Below are positions 6,885 to 9,581 of a stretch of DNA of 9,581 nucleotides, piece after piece. The notes beneath the pieces were generated by a model. It saw nothing but the letters and a program-made list of their open reading frames with translations. It did not search any database and was not told the DNA's origin. The stretch's first letter is position 1, and every line of letters starts with the position of its first letter. The translations under genes were made by a program, and so were the position numbers. The DNA comes from JANMZR01 sp031383555 (GTDB lineage Bacteria; Bacteroidota; Bacteroidia; Cytophagales; Spirosomataceae), in contig JANMZR010000190.1 in NCBI GenBank assembly GCA_031383555.1, positions 1-9,581 of the forward strand, given 5' to 3'.

Positions 6885-7029
6885 CTGTAGGAGAAGGATT
6901 CGAACCTCCACAGGGTAGTTAGCTATAGCGCAAAAAAACTGATTCGTGGTCAACCCAATACGCTACGTTTGTTCTATTATCCCCACCCCCGAGACAGGAG
7001 GGCACGTCTGCCAGTTTCATCATCCTACA
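6885..7029 (-). tRNA. Class II (Leu-type) tRNA-like RNA with a giant ~76-nt variable region and GUC in the anticodon loop
   Basis: Reading the minus strand from 7029: acceptor TGTAGGA pairs with TCCTACA (7 bp; an eighth C-G pair is possible), then T8-G9. The D arm is ATG / AAACTGGCAGA / CGT with the GG and purines of leucine tRNAs. G26 is followed by anticodon stem CCCTC/GGGGG (one G-U) around loop CTGTCTC with U33, and a T arm GGAGG / TTCGAAT / CCTTC with the universal GGTTCGAATCC box. Spacing fits a Bacteroidota tRNA-Leu position for position, including TGGG...CCCTGT at the edges of the variable arm. Two things do not fit: the variable region is about 76 nt, with an internal GTAGCG/CGCTAT stem, and positions 34-36 read GUC, an Asp anticodon, with an unusual U37. 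No CCA is encoded. A promoter and a hairpin terminator flank it. It may be a non-decoding tRNA-derived RNA, a true odd tRNA, or a decaying gene. Confidence 0.7.
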
Positions 7030-7042
7030 GTATAAACGTTCA

Positions 7043-7074
7043 CAAATTTAGTAATTGTTCGTATATTTTGCAAA
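7043..7074 (-). promoter_or_regulatory. Strong Bacteroidota promoter for the tRNA-like RNA
   Basis: On the minus strand TTTG (7071-7074) lies exactly 20 bp upstream of TAAATTTG (7043-7050). Both match the sigma-ABfr consensus (-33 TTTG, -7 TAnnTTTG) perfectly and at the preferred spacing. Transcription would start near 7037, about 8 nt before the acceptor stem. This is the best promoter match in the window. Confidence 0.65.
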
Positions 7075-7143
7075 TATTTTACTAAAATTGCTGGATAAAT
7101 ACAATATTTTTATAAAAAGTGCATTTTTGTTGTTAAATTTAAA

Positions 7144-7185
7144 ATGAAAAAATACTATTTAACCCTTTTATTGAAAATATTTTAA
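7144..7185 (+). CDS. Possible 13-residue leucine-rich leader peptide
   Basis: A 14-codon frame (MKKYYLTLLLKIF and a stop) ends 5 nt before the Lrp/AsnC start codon. Four of 13 residues are Leu (TTA, CTT, TTA, TTG). Position and composition resemble an attenuation leader, but no terminator/antiterminator pair is evident, and such short frames arise easily in AT-rich DNA. Confidence 0.18.
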   Translation: MKKYYLTLLLKIF

Positions 7186-7190
7186 AAAAT

Positions 7191-7661
7191 ATGGAAGTAA
7201 AATCTTTAGAAATTGATCAGGTCGATTTGAAAATATTAGCTCTATTGATGACGGATGCCAATATGCCATATACAGAAATTGGTAAAAAAGTATTCGTATC
7301 AGGTGGTACCGTACATGTACGTATGAAGAAAATGGAGCAAATGGGTATTGTAAAAGGTTCTCAGTTAATTATCGACACAGCTAAAATGGGCTGGGATATT
7401 TCAGCATTTTTGGGCGTTTACCTTGATAAAAGTTCAATGTATGAAGAAGTTGCCTCTCAAATGGAGAAAATACCCGAAGTAGTGAATATTCATTATACCA
7501 CAGGGATTTATTCGATGTTTGTGAAAATACTTTGTAAAGATACCAAGCATCTGCGTGAAGTTTTGCACGATAAAATTCAAAAAGTTACGGGTATTCAAAG
7601 AACAGAAACCTTTATTTCATTGGAGGAAAGAGTGAATAGGCCGGCGCCATTTTTGGGGTGA
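7191..7661 (+). CDS. Lrp/AsnC family transcriptional regulator
   Basis: A 156-aa feast/famine regulator that senses amino acids. The N-terminal winged helix-turn-helix begins IDQVDLKILALLMTDA (8-23), with the HTH at about 27-47 (YTEIGKKVFVSGGTVHVRMKKM) and the wing near GIVKG (52-56). The C-terminal RAM/AsnC ligand-binding domain runs about 70-145, including the Gly-containing GIYSMFVKI strand (105-113) that usually contributes to effector binding and oligomerisation. Length is typical. The ATG is chosen because the homologous DNA-binding helix begins a few residues later. The divergent neighbour upstream is the tRNA-like RNA, about 160 bp away; a small A/T inverted repeat (ATATTT...AAATAT, 7063-7077) between them could be an autoregulatory site. 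A small membrane protein gene follows 116 bp downstream. Effector and targets cannot be read from sequence. Confidence 0.92.
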   Translation: MEVKSLEIDQVDLKILALLMTDANMPYTEIGKKVFVSGGTVHVRMKKMEQMGIVKGSQLIIDTAKMGWDISAFLGVYLDKSSMYEEVASQMEKIPEVVNIHYTTGIYSMFVKILCKDTKHLREVLHDKIQKVTGIQRTETFISLEERVNRPAPFLG

Positions 7662-7777
7662 AAACAATTGTTAAAAAGATAATCACAAAATGCAAAACTA
7701 TCATAATGAGATTTCAATTTTGGAATCAGTATTTTTAACTAGAAAAATTAATATTTAATCAAAAAACAAAAAATATT

Positions 7778-7930
7778 ATGAATAAGAAATCACCAATTTT
7801 AGCATTTTTTGCCGTTTTCCTAGGCTGGTTTGCCTATAAACAATTTGATTTTGAAGCCTTTAGATTCAAAAATGCTGTGGGCTATATTTACCTATTGGTA
7901 AGCATAGTAGCTGGTTATTTTTATTTCTAA
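7778..7930 (+). CDS. Small (50 aa) membrane protein of unknown function
   Basis: The frame starts MNKKSPILAF and stops with TAA at 7928-7930. Residues about 5-20 and 34-50 are hydrophobic and could form two membrane helices joined by a charged amphipathic stretch (KQFDFEAFRFKN, 21-32). The basic N-terminus suggests an N-in, C-in hairpin in the inner membrane. The start follows an A-rich leader (AAAAAACAAAAAATATT), as for other genes here. Codon use resembles its neighbours and the reading frame is clean, supporting a real gene. I do not recognise the family. It lies between the Lrp gene and an insertion sequence. Confidence 0.6.
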   Translation: MNKKSPILAFFAVFLGWFAYKQFDFEAFRFKNAVGYIYLLVSIVAGYFYF

Positions 7931-7983
7931 CCTTTAAAAAAGGAGGATTAAAACTATAATCAAATAATTAGCCATTTAAACAA

Positions 7984-7991
7984 AACAATAA
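7984..7991. repeat. Left target-site duplication of the ISL3 element
   Basis: AACAATAA directly abuts the left inverted repeat; the right copy is AATAATAA at 9271-9278. They agree at 7 of 8 positions. An 8-bp duplication is what ISL3-family insertion produces. Confidence 0.6.
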
Positions 7992-8017
7992 GGTGCTATG
8001 TGGAATACTGTGGGTAA
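7992..8017 (+). repeat. Left terminal inverted repeat of the ISL3 element
   Basis: The 26-nt end begins GGTGCTATGTGG and finishes GTGGGTAA. It matches the opposite end at 17 of 26 positions, best at the tip (GG..CTAT.TG) and in the inner GTGGGTAA block. The transposase stop codon (complement of 7996-7998) lies inside it. Confidence 0.75.
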
Positions 8018-9219
8018 TTAAATTTTAGCTTGGCAGTTTGGAAGTATATCATACTGATAAAATTGTCAATATTTCTATAACCTCTTGCTCTGTTTTTGGC
8101 TAATTGTATTTTTGAATTTGTTCCTTCTAATATTCCGTTTGTTATTTTATGTTTTGTGTAATTTACTATTCCTGACCAATGAGATTTTATCAAATTGGTG
8201 AATTTTATTAATGGTTTAATGTTCGAATCAATGACTAAATCGCACCAATAAGCTAAAAAAGATTCGGAATCTTCTGTATTGTCTAAATCCCAAAAATCGT
8301 CAAATAGCACTTTTAATCTGTATGCTTCTCCTATATTTGGGAGTAGTGTTATTAGGTTGTGTCTATCTTCTTTCTGCCTGTCGCTCAGGTTTTTATTAGC
8401 TTTAAGAAACACATATTTATGCCCTTTTAACATAGCATGACTTTTAGCTTCTGTAATTCGCAGTTCATCAAATGACTTATTTAATTGAGCTTTCAAATGA
8501 TATCTATCAAAAACGATAGCTGCATTTTTGAACTCTGACTGCACGCCACTTATAAATGAAGGAGATAAGTCTATACAAACTTGCTCTATTGTATCTTTTT
8601 CACTCCCTTTTTCTTCTAAATAATCTGCAATTTTTGTAATCGTTTCAGCACCTTTTCCTGGTGTGGCATGCACTACTCGCCGTTGGTCCATATCTACGGC
8701 AATTGTCACATAATTATGCCCCTTTTTTGTACTCGTTTCATCTATACCTAAAACCTTAATATCCTTATGGTCAGCTTTTTGATAAGCTATTGATAGCCAA
8801 TATCTAAAGAAATTCCACACTCTTTGAGGATACTCTCCCATTATACTTGCTACCTTATTTACTGGCATTTCTTGCTCAATTAATAACATTGAAAAGGCCT
8901 CAAACAACAAGGTAAAACCACTTCCAGCTCTAGCCCAAGGCACTTCAACTTGGATAACTTTGCCCTCTTGATCAATCACTCTTGGCACATTACAATGAAT
9001 ATAACACTCATGCTGAAAGAAGTTTAAATGCTTCCAAGTTCGCTCTTTATGGTCATAAATGGTGCTCTTACCATCTTTGTCTTTCCAAAAGTTACTTTTA
9101 TTATGACTAATTTTTATGTCTAAAATGCGTTTTTCTCCATCAAGATTAAAACCTACGTTTTCAACAAACCAAGGTTCTTGCAAACCAAGTGCAAGGCTAA
9201 ATATTTCTGTGCTATTCAT
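7996..9219 (-). CDS. ISL3-family DDE transposase
   Basis: A 407-aa transposase catalysing cut-and-paste movement of the surrounding element. The N-terminal part has the ISL3 signature KERTWKHLNFFQHECY (58-73) and VEVPWARAGSGFTLLFEAF (91-109). A helix-turn-helix-like segment follows (about 117-140). The RNase H-like catalytic core has D160 in VLGIDE, D217 in CIDLSPSFI or D238 in FDRYH as the second acid, and E365 in GILEGTNSKIQLAKNRARGY. The usual zinc-ribbon Cys pairs expected around residues 42-50 and 80-86 are absent. I start at the ATG at 9217-9219 (MNSTEIFSLALGL), where family homology begins. A longer frame from GTG at 9252 would start inside the inverted repeat and adds only MGKGNNYYFCV. 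The stop lies 4 bp from the element's outer end. The gene is intact and could be active. Confidence 0.92.
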   Translation of the reverse strand: MNSTEIFSLALGLQEPWFVENVGFNLDGEKRILDIKISHNKSNFWKDKDGKSTIYDHKERTWKHLNFFQHECYIHCNVPRVIDQEGKVIQVEVPWARAGSGFTLLFEAFSMLLIEQEMPVNKVASIMGEYPQRVWNFFRYWLSIAYQKADHKDIKVLGIDETSTKKGHNYVTIAVDMDQRRVVHATPGKGAETITKIADYLEEKGSEKDTIEQVCIDLSPSFISGVQSEFKNAAIVFDRYHLKAQLNKSFDELRITEAKSHAMLKGHKYVFLKANKNLSDRQKEDRHNLITLLPNIGEAYRLKVLFDDFWDLDNTEDSESFLAYWCDLVIDSNIKPLIKFTNLIKSHWSGIVNYTKHKITNGILEGTNSKIQLAKNRARGYRNIDNFISMIYFQTAKLKFNYPQYST

Positions 9220-9244
9220 AACACAAAAATAATAATTATTACCT

Positions 9245-9270
9245 TTACCCACTCTTAATCATATAGAGCC
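9245..9270 (-). repeat. Right terminal inverted repeat of the ISL3 element
   Basis: Read inward on the minus strand it begins GGCTCTATATGA and ends GTGGGTAA, pairing with the left end at 17 of 26 positions. It lies upstream of the transposase start and may carry its promoter. Confidence 0.75.
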
Positions 9271-9278
9271 AATAATAA
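9271..9278. repeat. Right target-site duplication of the ISL3 element
   Basis: AATAATAA follows the right inverted repeat immediately. Its last base is the A of the ATG of the downstream DUF4177-like gene, so the element landed precisely at that gene's start codon. Confidence 0.6.
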
Positions 9279-9478
9279 TGAAAGATTACAAAGTAGAAAC
9301 CTTAATTTATTATTTTAAATTCACTTTAGATAAGATGCATATCGCAAAGGATTCAAAAAAAGATATTTAAATAAAATTGGATGAATATGCTGCTAAAGGC
9401 TACAAACTTGCATCAACAAATGCTCCTAATTTTGGAGTAGCTATTTATATTTATTTGTATTTTGAAAAGGATGTTTAA
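9278..9478 (+). pseudogene. DUF4177-like small protein gene, interrupted by a nonsense codon and separated from its leader by an ISL3 element
   Basis: The frame opens MKDYKVETLIYYFKF and continues through codon 30 (KKDI). TAA follows at 9368-9370, and then the same frame resumes IKLDEYAAKGYKLAS and closes with an aromatic-rich strand (VAIYIYLYFEKDV) and a natural TAA at 9476-9478. The layout of an N-terminal strand, a helix ending in AAKGYKLAS (compare the AEGWELVSV-type motif) and a C-terminal strand is that of DUF4177, small single-domain proteins of unknown role. Since both halves are in one frame, a point mutation to TAA explains the break. The ISL3 element abuts the ATG, removing the native leader. 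Without read-through or a new promoter the gene should be inactive. The family call is by pattern and moderate. Confidence 0.6.
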
Positions 9479-9528
9479 TTTTTTTAAACTTATTAACAAT
9501 ATTTTTAAGTTCAATTTTTTCCCTCGTT

Positions 9529-9580
9529 TTCGTTGGTATATTTTTATCGGCCCCAAGGCCTGATAAAAACTACCGACGAA
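9529..9580. repeat. Large imperfect inverted repeat at the window edge
   Basis: Arms 9529-9552 and 9557-9580 pair almost throughout: TTCGTTGGTA with TACCGACGAA (one G-U), TTTTTATC with GATAAAAA, and GGCC with GGCC. There are small interior bulges and the loop is CCAA. The runs are T-first and A-last on both strands, so there is no U-tract after the hairpin and it does not look like an intrinsic terminator. It could be a transposon end, a protein-binding site or an RNA structure; the sequence stops before this can be told. Confidence 0.5.
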
Positions 9581-9581
9581 T

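Larger units (their letters stand above)
7992..9270. mobile_element. ISL3-family insertion sequence, 1279 bp, apparently complete
   Basis: The element consists of one intact minus-strand transposase gene bounded by terminal inverted repeats that start with GG and is flanked by a near-perfect 8-bp target duplication. Length, single ORF, terminal GG and 8-bp duplication all fit ISL3. It lies between the 50-aa membrane protein gene and a DUF4177-like gene, whose start codon it abuts. The single mismatch in the duplication suggests the insertion is not very recent. Confidence 0.85.

Noticed and set aside
6750..6953. 67-codon minus-strand frame
   Set aside because: It runs through the T arm and variable region of the tRNA-like RNA and the hairpins, has no recognisable domain, and its composition looks random.
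6885..7029. tmRNA or a tRNA interrupted by an anticodon-loop group I intron
   Set aside because: The D arm and anticodon arm are intact and contiguous, the extra sequence lies in the variable region, no tmRNA tag frame is seen, and 76 nt is far too short for a group I intron.
7931..7943. CCTTTAAAAAAGG as a terminator of the 50-aa gene
   Set aside because: Only five pairs, mostly A-T, with a 3-nt loop and no U-tract.
7939..7946. AAAGGAGG, a textbook Shine-Dalgarno sequence
   Set aside because: No start codon follows at a usable distance, and genes in this window do not use such sites; it is best explained as chance just after the 50-aa gene.
9220..9252. GTG start at 9252 for the transposase
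   Set aside because: It would place the start within the inverted repeat and add 11 residues outside family homology; the ATG at 9219 fits better.
9471..9563. 30-codon frame starting MFNFFKLINN, overlapping the end of the DUF4177-like gene
   Set aside because: Very AT-rich, ends inside a strong inverted repeat, no family recognised. The start overlaps the previous stop region, which hints at coupling, but the upstream gene is broken.
1..9581. CRISPR arrays, rRNA genes, prophage or integron modules
   Set aside because: No regularly spaced repeats with unique spacers, no rRNA core sequences, and no integrase, capsid or attC-like elements were seen on either strand.

Overview
This window looks like a chromosomal segment of a low-GC Bacteroidota bacterium. 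The support is a type IX secretion protein of the PorQ type, a Tat-lipoprotein sugar-phosphate isomerase/epimerase-like protein, A-rich leaders with hardly any Shine-Dalgarno sites, and several exact matches to the Bacteroidota -7 promoter box TAnnTTTG. I cannot place it below phylum with confidence; a Cytophagales-like lineage is only a guess.

Layout. On the minus strand, 30-1049 is porQ. Divergent from it, 1283-2353 (M42 metallopeptidase) and 2405-3388 (exported Xyl-isomerase-like TIM barrel) probably form a two-gene unit. They converge on lepA (3537-5324, minus), and a 17-bp-stem bidirectional terminator lies between them, flanked on both sides by short phased 7-mer repeats in opposite orientation. 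Divergent from lepA is an Omp85/BamA-like outer membrane barrel without POTRA domains (5529-6686). An Lrp/AsnC regulator (7191-7661) and a 50-residue two-helix membrane protein (7778-7930) follow. A complete ISL3-family insertion sequence (7992-9270) has inserted exactly at the start codon of a small DUF4177-like gene, which also carries a nonsense codon (9278-9478). The window ends in a large imperfect inverted repeat.

The most unusual element is on the minus strand at about 6885-7029, between the outer membrane barrel and the Lrp gene. It folds by eye into a full class II (leucine-type) tRNA cloverleaf with acceptor, D, anticodon and T arms in register. Its variable region is about 76 nt instead of about 15-20, and its loop reads GUC (Asp) where a Leu anticodon is expected. 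A near-perfect Bacteroidota promoter sits just upstream and a small hairpin terminator just downstream, so it looks like a dedicated RNA gene rather than random similarity. A 13-codon, leucine-rich leader-like ORF ends 5 nt before the neighbouring Lrp gene, which makes a leucine or translation-sensing theme possible but unproven.

The protein genes are otherwise ordinary: secretion and envelope (porQ, Omp85-like, small membrane protein), peptide and sugar catabolism (M42, TIM barrel), translation (lepA) and regulation (Lrp).
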